Assembly (NCBI GenBank): GCA_041687495.1
Contig: JAWLBR010000031.1
Span: 1-29,635, forward strand
Direction of reading: 5' to 3'
DNA: 29,635 bases
Source: JAWLBR01 sp041687495
GTDB lineage: Bacteria; Bacillota; Limnochordia; DTU087; JAAYGB01
In this document: piece by piece, positions 6,802-14,020 of the stretch
Layout of the letters: every line of letters begins with the position of its first letter
Position numbering within the stretch: position 1 is the first letter of the stretch
Position numbers and translations under genes: made by a program
Notes under the pieces: model-generated
Told to the model about the DNA's origin: nothing
What the model saw: only the letters and a program-made list of their open reading frames with translations
Database searches by the model: none

Positions 6802-7910
6802 CGGTTAGAGCGAATCTGCGGCTGGCAGTCATCGGTCTGGGACTTATCGGCGGCTCAGTGGCATTGGCTCTTAAGGAATCCGGATTGGTGGCCGAGGTTA
6901 TCGGGTACGATGTCGAGCACACGTCTGTGGAGAAGGCCGCACAGATTGGAGCCATCGATTGCTCAGGTGAATCAGTGGAAGAAGCAGTTGCTGAAGCCGA
7001 CGTAGTGTTCCTGTGCACTCCAATTCCCATCATCCTAGATCTGCTCCCTCTGGTAGGGGCGGCCATAAAACCGGGGACTTTGGTAACGGACGTGGGTAGC
7101 ACCAAGTGCATTATTATGCAGCGGGGGCGGGAGTGCTTGCCCAAGTCCGCAGACTTTATCGGGGGACATCCCATGGCGGGTTCGGAAAAAGGTGGTATTG
7201 GAGTAGCAGATCCATATCTGTTTGAAAATGCCATTTACGTCCTTACCCCCGATCCAGACTCATCACCACAAGCAGTCGGGCTAATGGAGCGTTTGGCCAA
7301 GGCGATGGGAGCAAGGCCGGCGATCATGTCGAGTATCCGCCACGATCAGGTGGTAGCTGGTGTTAGCCATCTTCCTCATCTGGTGGCTTCCACTTTGGCT
7401 GGTACCGTTGCTCACATGTCCGAAACGGAGAAGATGATGGTGGAGCTGGCCGCTGGCGGCTTGCGAGATACTACTCGGGTTGCAGCCGGAGACGCCAAGC
7501 TGTGGAACGGGATTTTGATGAGCAACAGAGAGCCTGTCCTTGGAGCTATTGAGCGCTTTGAGGCAGTCTTGGGACAGATCCGTGTGGCGATTCAGTCTAG
7601 TGATGACGAAGCCCTGACCAATGCGCTTAACGCGGCTGCTGTGTTTCGCAAGGGTTTGCCCCAGACTGCCAGGGGACTGCTCTCATCCAGCTTTGAGCTC
7701 ACGGTCCGGGTCGTGGACGAACCAGGTATGTTGAGTAAAATCACCACTCTGCTGTCTCAGGTTGGTGTCAACATCATGGATATCGAGATTCTCCATATCC
7801 GCGAAGGTGAAGGAGGAGCTCTTCGCCTGGCTGTGGCTTCTCGGGAATGCTTGGCGAGCGCTCTACGAGTTCTGCACGCCAACGGTTACCAAGCATGGTC
7901 TCGGTCTTGA
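6798..7910 (+). CDS. tyrA: Prephenate dehydrogenase with C-terminal ACT domain
   Basis: It oxidatively decarboxylates prephenate to 4-hydroxyphenylpyruvate, the tyrosine branch. The N-terminal Rossmann motif VIGLGLIGGSVALALKESG binds NAD(P). DVGSTKCIIM, FIGGHPMAGSEKGG and SHLPHLVAS match the catalytic core, and GGLRDTTRVAAGDAKLW follows. From about residue 298 an ACT domain (ELTVRVVDEPGMLSKI) supplies a likely tyrosine-binding regulatory site, as in B. subtilis TyrA. The length of 370 aa is normal for the ACT-containing form. The start ATG overlaps the aroF stop by four bases, so translation is coupled. It has no fused chorismate mutase, which fits the separate AroH. Confidence 0.95.
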   Translation: MTVRANLRLAVIGLGLIGGSVALALKESGLVAEVIGYDVEHTSVEKAAQIGAIDCSGESVEEAVAEADVVFLCTPIPIILDLLPLVGAAIKPGTLVTDVGSTKCIIMQRGRECLPKSADFIGGHPMAGSEKGGIGVADPYLFENAIYVLTPDPDSSPQAVGLMERLAKAMGARPAIMSSIRHDQVVAGVSHLPHLVASTLAGTVAHMSETEKMMVELAAGGLRDTTRVAAGDAKLWNGILMSNREPVLGAIERFEAVLGQIRVAIQSSDDEALTNALNAAAVFRKGLPQTARGLLSSSFELTVRVVDEPGMLSKITTLLSQVGVNIMDIEILHIREGEGGALRLAVASRECLASALRVLHANGYQAWSRS

Positions 7911-7962
7911 TGGCTCGAGTCTGTCCGCCAGGCGATTGTGGGATGGCAAGGAGGCGAAGCGA

Positions 7963-9282
7963 TTGGAAAACGTACTTGTGGTCCGTGGAAGTAGACCGCT
8001 AACCGGGACTGTGTCTGTACCTGGCGACAAATCTATCTCCCACCGCAGCGTACTGCTTGGGGCGCTGGCGCAGGGAGATACCACGGTGGAAAACTATCTT
8101 CCTGGAGATGACTGCTTGCATACCATTGAGTGTCTGCGGCGGATGGGAGCCGACATCAGTGTCTCGGGCACCTGCGTTGTGATCCGAGGTAAAGGCCCAA
8201 CGGGCCTAAAAGAGCCTGATGATGTTTTGAATGTAGGCAACTCGGGGACAGCTATTCGACTGATGTTAGGGCTGATATCCGGCCTTAAGCTATACTGTGT
8301 CTTAAGCGGAGATGAGTCGATTCGCCGGCGACCCATGGATCGGGTTGTCGAACCTCTGCGGATGATGGGAGCACAGATCCAAGGGCGGTTACAGGGAAGA
8401 CTAGCTCCCATATCGGTATTACCAAGTCCCAGGCTCACGGGTATTGCTTATCAATTGCCAGTAGCCTCCGCTCAGGTTAAGTCGGCGATTTTATTGGCGG
8501 GGCTCTTTGCCAGTGGGGAGACTTCCGTGGTAGCCCCTACACCAAGTCGCGACCATACCGAACGGATGCTGCGGCAATTTGGGGTAACTGTCGAAGAATC
8601 CGGCAATAAGGTTAGTTTAGTTGGTGGACAGAGGCTTTCCAGTACGCATATTCAGGTCCCAGGAGATATCTCGTCAGCAGCCTTTTTGCTGGTAGCTGCG
8701 GCGATTATCCCGGGTTCCTTTGTGAGAGTGGAAAACGTGGGGCTCAATCCGACTCGGACAGGAATCATTTCTGTTCTAAAAAAGATGGGAGCAAAGCTTC
8801 GCATCACAGACTTTCGGGATGGAGTCGAGCCGACTGGAACAGTGGAAGTTCGCTCTGGCAAGTTAAATGGTGTTGACATTGGCGGCGAGCTTATCCCAAG
8901 CCTGATCGATGAAATTCCAATCCTCACTGTTGCCGCTGCCTGTGCTGAGGGAACTACGGTGATCAAAGACGCGGCGGAGCTACGGGTAAAGGAGACGGAT
9001 CGCATCGCCACCATGTGCCAGGAGTTGGCTAAGTTTGGGGTACAGGTGGAGGCAACACCTGATGGAATGAGAATTATCGGTTCTCAACAGTTAACGGTGC
9101 CGCCCCAAGTCTGCGGACATGGTGACCATCGTGTAGCTATGACCCTGTCTGTGTTGGCGGCATTGGCCGGGGACGAGCAGGCTCAGCCAGTTAGTATTAC
9201 AGACAGTGGGGCTATTGCCACGTCGTTTCCGGGTTATGTAGACTTGATGTCTCGCCTTGGTATGAATCTGGCGTGGGTATAG
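7963..9282 (+). CDS. aroA: 3-phosphoshikimate 1-carboxyvinyltransferase (EPSP synthase)
   Basis: It transfers the enolpyruvyl group from PEP to shikimate 3-phosphate. The frame is open much further upstream through tyrA, but the TTG at 7963 has AAGGAGG 8 bases before it and gives the normal N-terminus, so I use it (439 aa). Landmarks: PGDKSISHRS with Lys23, VGNSGTAIRLMLGLISG (PEP loop, GNSGT at 92-96), RRPMDRVVEPLRMMGA, SAQVKSAILLAGL, RDHTERMLRQFG, GLNPTRTGI, LRVKETDRI and GHGDHRVAMTLS. The pattern follows the B. subtilis type rather than E. coli, and I would group it with class II enzymes; glyphosate sensitivity cannot be judged. It is the last aromatic gene of the run. Confidence 0.95.
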   Translation: MENVLVVRGSRPLTGTVSVPGDKSISHRSVLLGALAQGDTTVENYLPGDDCLHTIECLRRMGADISVSGTCVVIRGKGPTGLKEPDDVLNVGNSGTAIRLMLGLISGLKLYCVLSGDESIRRRPMDRVVEPLRMMGAQIQGRLQGRLAPISVLPSPRLTGIAYQLPVASAQVKSAILLAGLFASGETSVVAPTPSRDHTERMLRQFGVTVEESGNKVSLVGGQRLSSTHIQVPGDISSAAFLLVAAAIIPGSFVRVENVGLNPTRTGIISVLKKMGAKLRITDFRDGVEPTGTVEVRSGKLNGVDIGGELIPSLIDEIPILTVAAACAEGTTVIKDAAELRVKETDRIATMCQELAKFGVQVEATPDGMRIIGSQQLTVPPQVCGHGDHRVAMTLSVLAALAGDEQAQPVSITDSGAIATSFPGYVDLMSRLGMNLAWV

Positions 9283-9344
9283 GTGTGCGCGAATGGGCAC
9301 CCGCGTCCTGGTTTTTTGAGGGAAGGAACACACCAGGTCGTGGG
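9272..9344 (+). promoter_or_regulatory. Two competing hairpins between aroA and cmk
   Basis: CGTGGGT (9272-9278) can pair with ACCCGCG (9299-9305). The latter overlaps the arm CCCGCGTCCTGG (9300-9311), which can instead pair with CCAGGTCGTGGG (9333-9344; one mismatch, one G-U). Only one can form. TTTTTT at 9312-9317 follows the first stem by six bases, so that stem resembles a weak terminator and the second an antiterminator. This is a by-eye fold. Confidence 0.35.
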
Positions 9345-9377
9345 AGAATAAAGGGAGGTGGTAGAAAGGGGTTAGCG

Positions 9378-10097
9378 ATGAGCGAACGACTAAGAGTAGC
9401 GATTGATGGACCTGCCGGTGCCGGCAAGAGTACAGTGGCTAAAATTCTGGCATCTCGCTTGCGGTACACATATGTCGACACAGGTGCTATGTATCGAGCG
9501 GTAACTTACCTTGCTCTTAAGGAGCAAATAGACATAGATGTAGAAGATAGCGTGTGTCGGTGGCTGCAAACGCTTCGTTTCGATCTGGAAATGACCTACG
9601 CCGACGGAGTCCTGGGAGTGCAGGTTAATGGGTATGACGTGACTGAAGCCATTCGTAGCGCCCTCGTCAGCGATGCGGTGACCACCATGGCGAAATATCC
9701 TTGCGTCCGAGAATTCCTGTTTTGGGAGCAGAAACGATTGGCAGCAAGACCAGGAGTGGTCATGGACGGACGTGATATTGGGACCGTGATTATGCCGCAG
9801 GCTGAAGTGAAGTTTTTTTTAGTGGCCAGTTTAAGGGAGCGAGCTTTGCGCCGTCAAGCTGAGCTGCAGGGCCGAGGTGACTTAATGCCGTTGGCTGCAA
9901 TAGAGCAGTCTATTGCCAGACGTGATACCATCGATGCTAACCGGGATTCAGCACCACTGACCCAAGCGGATGACGCTGTGCTGATCGATACCACCCATCT
10001 TGACATTGAGCAGGTGGTGCAGGTAATGCTGGATCACATCCGAAGGGTGAAGGAGGTGCGCACCAGTGCTGTACGCAGCGGCCAGGACAATTCTTAG
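9378..10097 (+). CDS. cmk: Cytidylate kinase
   Basis: It phosphorylates CMP and dCMP to the diphosphates with ATP. The P-loop IDGPAGAGKSTVAKILA lies at residues 9-25 and is followed by YVDTGAMYRAVTYLAL, the NMP-binding segment. VVMDGRDIGTVIMPQAEVKFFL is the family hallmark, and RRDTIDANRDSAPLTQADDA is the C-terminal lid and Arg region. The ATG at 9378 gives the standard 239-residue protein; upstream in-frame codons add a run without similarity. GGGAGGTGG and AAAGGGG both lie upstream. It overlaps plsC by 32 bases. The cmk-plsC-ispH-rpsA order is common in Clostridia. Confidence 0.95.
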   Translation: MSERLRVAIDGPAGAGKSTVAKILASRLRYTYVDTGAMYRAVTYLALKEQIDIDVEDSVCRWLQTLRFDLEMTYADGVLGVQVNGYDVTEAIRSALVSDAVTTMAKYPCVREFLFWEQKRLAARPGVVMDGRDIGTVIMPQAEVKFFLVASLRERALRRQAELQGRGDLMPLAAIEQSIARRDTIDANRDSAPLTQADDAVLIDTTHLDIEQVVQVMLDHIRRVKEVRTSAVRSGQDNS

Positions 10098-10698
10098 GAT
10101 GATTTTTCGGATTGTTTTCCGGTGGAAAATCTTAGGAAGACAGAATATACCCGATACTGGACCAGTACTGGTGGCTGCAAATCACATAAGCCTCTTGGAT
10201 CCCCCGGTGGTTGGTTGTGCCGTACCTCGGACCATAAGCTATATGGCCAAGGCCGAGCTTTTCAACAGTCAATTTGGCAGTTGGCTTTTTACCAAACTTA
10301 AGGCCTTTCCGGTCAAACGGGGGGCTGCCGACCGAAAGGCCATTAAGACCGCCCTTGATATTCTGGCAGCAGGTGGCGCTGTGGGCCTGTTTCCCGAGGG
10401 GACCCGCAGTAAAGGCGGTCAGATACTTAGCCCTCAGCATGGTGTGGCGCTTCTGGCGATCAAGGCAGAGGCAGTGATTGTCCCGGCGGCGGTGATGGGA
10501 ACAGACCGCTGGGTTCGCCTGTTTGGAGTAATTCCGGTACCGGGCAAGATCTGGGTGAAGTTCGGCCGTCCCATCACGGTAGCTCAGTACGAAGGCCACG
10601 TGGACAAAGACACCGTGGCCGCAGTTAGCGTTGAGGTAATGAACCAGGTCCGGCAGTTACTGGCAGAGTTGAAGCAGCTCGGAGCTAAGTCGAGATAG
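10066..10698 (+). CDS. plsC: 1-acyl-sn-glycerol-3-phosphate acyltransferase (PlsC)
   Basis: This is the second acyl transfer of phospholipid synthesis, making phosphatidic acid at the inner membrane face. The catalytic HX4D motif is NHISLLD (His40, Asp45). The substrate-binding FPEGTRSKGG follows at about residue 109, and VIVPAAVMGTDR is also typical. A hydrophobic N-terminal stretch (ILRMIFRIVF) is a likely membrane contact. The start is GTG 10066 with AAGGAGGTG upstream, inside the cmk end, so translation is coupled. The length of 210 aa is normal. The acyl donor (acyl-ACP or acyl-CoA) cannot be read from the sequence. Confidence 0.93.
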   Translation: MLYAAARTILRMIFRIVFRWKILGRQNIPDTGPVLVAANHISLLDPPVVGCAVPRTISYMAKAELFNSQFGSWLFTKLKAFPVKRGAADRKAIKTALDILAAGGAVGLFPEGTRSKGGQILSPQHGVALLAIKAEAVIVPAAVMGTDRWVRLFGVIPVPGKIWVKFGRPITVAQYEGHVDKDTVAAVSVEVMNQVRQLLAELKQLGAKSR

Positions 10699-10723
10699 CC
10701 GGCCAAACAGAACTTTGGTGATG

Positions 10724-10769
10724 GGGTGAACGGGCTACAGAAGTGTTCATCTGGACGGTTTTGGTTTTT
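10724..10769 (+). terminator. Weak terminator-like hairpin after plsC
   Basis: GGGTGAAC (10724-10731) can pair with GTTCATCT (10745-10752) with two G-U pairs. A T-rich but interrupted tract (GGTTTTGGTTTTTG) follows some bases later. Within the 179-base plsC-ispH gap this is the only structure I see, and no clear promoter is visible. Strength is doubtful. Confidence 0.3.
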
Positions 10770-10877
10770 GCCTCGAATAAAGAAGGAGTTTCCGTTTTCA
10801 GGAAAGAATAAGGAATAGGATTTGTGGTTTGTAATTCCAGACCTTGTGAATACTACCGGAGAGAAAGGTGTCTTTTT

Positions 10878-13082
10878 GTGAGAATTATCTTGGCGGAACG
10901 GGCCGGGTTCTGTTTTGGGGTCAAACGGGCCATTGACTTGGCAATGAAAGTGGCCGGGGAGGAAGAAGGCAGTGGACAGATTTCCAGTTTAGGTCCTCTG
11001 ATCCACAATCCTCAGACGGTGGAACGCCTCAAAGCAGCTGGCATCCGTGTAGCCGATAGTCTTGATGCCATCCAGGAAGGTGTAGTTATTATCCGCTCCC
11101 ACGGCGTGCCTCCTGATGTTATCGCCCAGGCAGAGAATCGGGGCCTTCGGGTTGTCGATGCCACTTGCCCATTTGTGCGGCGAGCCATGGACTGGGCGGC
11201 TGAGCTGTTTGCCGAGGGGTATCAGGTCGTTATTGTCGGCGATCGGAACCATCCTGAAGTGGCGGCTGTCAGGGCATACACCAAAAATACAGCGGTAGTT
11301 ATCAAGTCTGCATCAGAAGCTGAAAAAGTTCCTTTCAGCCCTCGCTTGGGAGTGGTGGCACAGACCACGCAGTCCAGTGACAACTTTCGGGGTTGCTTGG
11401 AGGTACTGCGGGGACGCTGTGAGGAGCTTAAAGTTTTTGATTCCATTTGTACCGCCACAACTCAACGTCAAGAAATGGCCGCGAAGTTGGCGGCCAAAGC
11501 TGACATTATGTTGGTTGTTGGTGGGCGAAATAGTGCCAACACCACGCGGTTGGCAGAAATTTGTAGTGAGGCCGGGGCTTTCACTTATCACATTGAGACG
11601 AGAGACGAGATCAAGCCGGAGTGGTTTAGCCTCCGTACTGATCGGGAGTTAATCGTCGGGATAACGGCGGGGGCCTCAACGCCGAACTGGCTAATTGAGG
11701 AGGTCGTGGAACGGATGAATGAACTTAACGAGAAGAACCAAGAGCAAGGGGTCAACGACGAGGTAGTCGACAAGGCTGAAGTTACCGGGGAGACACCAGC
11801 CGCGGCAGGTGCAGCGGGCGGTACCAACCTGGCAGAGGCAAAAGAGAGCCCAGTCGGCAAAGAAGATGAGCCCGTAGCTGCTCCAACCATGGAGCAGTAC
11901 GATGAGACGTTCAACACCCCAGCTCAAGGGGAGATTGTGGTCGGCAAAGTCGTTCAAGTGAACGATGAGGAAGTCTTAGTTCACGTGGGCGGCAAGTCAG
12001 AGGGCAGGATTCCTCGTAATGAACTTGGACTAAAAGCCAACCAAACACCGGCTGATGTTGTCTCGGTCGGCGATGAAATAGATGTATACGTAATACGGGT
12101 AGAGGATGGAGAAGGCACAGTCCTTCTTTCCAAGCGTCGGGCAGACCAACGGGGCGCATGGGAAGAGCTCGAGAAGATCTATGAGGAGAAGGGCATCATT
12201 GAGGCTGAAGTCACCGAGCGTGTTAAGGGTGGACTACTCATCGATGTTGGGGTAAGAGGTTTTGTCCCAGCCTCCCATGTAGATCGGAACTACGTTGAGG
12301 ATTTGGACCAATATGTTGGTCAGACTTTCCGGGTTCGGATTATTGAACTGGATCGTCAGCGTAACAATGTAGTCCTGTCCCGCAAAGAAGTCCTGGAAGA
12401 GGATTACCAAAAGGCCAAGGAAGAGACTTTTGCTAACCTCCAAGAGGGCGATGTTGTTGATGGCGTGGTTCGCCGGCTAACCGATTTTGGTGCCTTTGTT
12501 GACATCGGATCCGGAGTTGAAGGCTTGCTTCACGTGTCGGAGATGGCCTACAGCCGGGTAGATCATCCATCTGATGTTCTGGCCGAGGGTGACGAGATTA
12601 AGGTAATGATCCTGCGGATTGACCGTGAGCGGGAGCGAATTTCCTTGGGTCTGAAGCAGACGCTACCTGATCCCTGGGATAACATCAGCGACAAGTATCG
12701 AGTCGGTGATAAGGTTACCGGTGAAGTGACAAGAGTTGTTGATTTCGGAGCCTTCGTTAAGCTGGAAGACGGTGTTGAGGGTCTAGTTCATATCTCTCAA
12801 CTGGCCGATCACCACGTTGTTAATGCTTCTGACGTGGTATCACCGGGTCAAGAGGTACTGGTCAAGGTGATCAGCATTGATGAGGATCAACGAAGAATTG
12901 GTTTGAGCATCCGAGAGGCTGTAGATAAGCCAGCTGCACCAAAGCGGCAGGAGAAGCCGAAGGAGCACCAGCCGACTTCGTACCAATCTATGCCTGAAGA
13001 CAACAATGATGGCGGTCTGGCCAACATCGGTGAGTTGGTCGGCAAAGATCTGCGCTCATTGTTTGAGAAAAAAGACGACTAA
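10878..13082 (+). CDS. ispH-rpsA: Bifunctional IspH (HMBPP reductase) - ribosomal protein S1 fusion
   Basis: Residues 1 to about 285 are 4-hydroxy-3-methylbut-2-enyl diphosphate reductase, the last step of the MEP isoprenoid pathway. The [4Fe-4S] ligands are Cys12 (GFCFGVKRA), Cys97 (DATCPFV) and Cys191 (DSICTATTQRQ). His43, His75 and Glu127 sit in IHN, SHG and NHPEV. An acidic Ala/Glu-rich linker (about 285-350) follows. Four S1 RNA-binding repeats start near residues 352, 437, 523 and 609; the last two carry DFGAFV and VEGL(L/V)H(V/I)S. The protein has 734 aa from GTG 10878 (GAAAGGTG upstream, 9 bases). An earlier GTG at 10824 adds 18 residues absent from IspH proteins. The fusion is known in Clostridia. 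Whether this S1 part serves translation as in E. coli is not established. Confidence 0.95.
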   Translation: MRIILAERAGFCFGVKRAIDLAMKVAGEEEGSGQISSLGPLIHNPQTVERLKAAGIRVADSLDAIQEGVVIIRSHGVPPDVIAQAENRGLRVVDATCPFVRRAMDWAAELFAEGYQVVIVGDRNHPEVAAVRAYTKNTAVVIKSASEAEKVPFSPRLGVVAQTTQSSDNFRGCLEVLRGRCEELKVFDSICTATTQRQEMAAKLAAKADIMLVVGGRNSANTTRLAEICSEAGAFTYHIETRDEIKPEWFSLRTDRELIVGITAGASTPNWLIEEVVERMNELNEKNQEQGVNDEVVDKAEVTGETPAAAGAAGGTNLAEAKESPVGKEDEPVAAPTMEQYDETFNTPAQGEIVVGKVVQVNDEEVLVHVGGKSEGRIPRNELGLKANQTPADVVSVGDEIDVYVIRVEDGEGTVLLSKRRADQRGAWEELEKIYEEKGIIEAEVTERVKGGLLIDVGVRGFVPASHVDRNYVEDLDQYVGQTFRVRIIELDRQRNNVVLSRKEVLEEDYQKAKEETFANLQEGDVVDGVVRRLTDFGAFVDIGSGVEGLLHVSEMAYSRVDHPSDVLAEGDEIKVMILRIDRERERISLGLKQTLPDPWDNISDKYRVGDKVTGEVTRVVDFGAFVKLEDGVEGLVHISQLADHHVVNASDVVSPGQEVLVKVISIDEDQRRIGLSIREAVDKPAAPKRQEKPKEHQPTSYQSMPEDNNDGGLANIGELVGKDLRSLFEKKDD

Positions 13083-13103
13083 TTAAGAGATTAAGGTCTG
13101 GAC

Positions 13104-13138
13104 AAAAGCCCGCCATCTGACTGGGATGGCGGGCTTTT
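13104..13138 (+). terminator. Strong intrinsic terminator after ispH-rpsA
   Basis: AAAAGCCCGCCATC (13104-13117) pairs perfectly over 14 bases with GATGGCGGGCTTTT (13125-13138) around a 7-base loop. The flanking A and T runs would let it work in both directions. The rest of the gap to the next gene (13139-13281) shows no clear gene or sigma-A promoter. Confidence 0.92.
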
Positions 13139-13281
13139 GCGCGCCTTGTCAAGGTTGATTAAAACTCCGAAATTCGGGCATCCTACCGTCGAAAGGGTGG
13201 AATCTGGCTCAGCGGCTACGTGACCTTAGACATAGGTAGGCTTGGTGGCTGGGCTCTTATCTTATACAAGGAGTGATCTTG

Positions 13282-14019
13282 GTGACCCTCGGCCTGATTC
13301 TACTTATAGCAGTGACGGTTCTGGTGTTTCTCGGGCTAGCGCAGAGAGTCCTGGATCGGATGAACTTGTCGGATACTGCAGCCTTGCTCTTCATCGGAGC
13401 AATGGTGGTGGGGACGTTTCTCCCAGACATACCCATTTTGCGGGGCGAAACTTCAGTCGCGGTGAACGTAGGCGGGGCACTAGTGCCTTTGGCATTGGTG
13501 GTCTACCTCTTGATGAATGCCGATGGAGCCGAAGTGTTTCGGGGACTGCTGGCTGCTGTCATTACCGCGGCGGTTACCTTTGGGATCGCGCAAGTGACGC
13601 AATTCGAGCCTGGACAGACGTTCATTGACCCAATCTGGTTGTTTGGAATCTTGGCTGGTGTGATCGGATATGCTCTCGGCCGTTCCAGACGGGCCGCATT
13701 TGTCGGTGGAGTGTTGGGCATAATTCTCAATGATGTGGTGGAGGCAGCTAGAGCAATTGCTGGCGGCATTCGCAGTGACATCACCATCGGAGGAGCCGGA
13801 ATCTTGGACTCGGTGGTGCTGGCAGGCATCATTGGCGTGCTCTTGGCTGAATTGCTGGGGGAAACCCGCGAACGTCTCGGTGGGGGGCCAGTACACGACA
13901 AGAACCGTCCGGTGACCCTGGATAACGACGAGTATCGCAGGGAGGAGTTTGGAGATGAGCTGGGAGGAGTCCAGTCACCGGCTCCCGACCAGGCAGACCC
14001 GGAAAGGGAGGACCGATAA
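13282..14019 (+). CDS. DUF1614 family integral membrane protein
   Basis: A hydrophobic protein that I assign to DUF1614, a family without assigned function found in spore-forming Clostridia. About six or seven membrane segments are visible, including TLGLILLIAVTVLVFLGLA, AALLFIGAMVVGTFLP, GGALVPLALVVYLLM, FRGLLAAVITAAVTFGIA, IWLFGILAGVIGYALG and GILDSVVLAGIIGVLLAELLG. A charged cytoplasmic-type tail (RERLGGG onward, rich in D, E and R) ends the protein. The start GTG 13282 is 8 bases after AAGGAG. A GTG at 13273 adds three residues but overlaps the Shine-Dalgarno. It ends one base before spoIIP, so the two are coupled; a role in engulfment or spore membranes is inferred only from that. Confidence 0.75.
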   Translation: MTLGLILLIAVTVLVFLGLAQRVLDRMNLSDTAALLFIGAMVVGTFLPDIPILRGETSVAVNVGGALVPLALVVYLLMNADGAEVFRGLLAAVITAAVTFGIAQVTQFEPGQTFIDPIWLFGILAGVIGYALGRSRRAAFVGGVLGIILNDVVEAARAIAGGIRSDITIGGAGILDSVVLAGIIGVLLAELLGETRERLGGGPVHDKNRPVTLDNDEYRREEFGDELGGVQSPAPDQADPEREDR

Positions 14020-14020
14020 C

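Noticed and set aside
7762..7962. Extended N-terminus of aroA
   Set aside because: It overlaps tyrA in another frame and has no EPSP synthase similarity; TTG 7963 has a strong AAGGAGG.
13157..13185. Sigma-G/F-like promoter before DUF1614 (GATTA, 17 bases, CATCCTA)
   Set aside because: The -10 fits but the -35 is imperfect, and the site is about 100 bases from the gene. Short motifs like this are expected by chance; I keep it only as a note.
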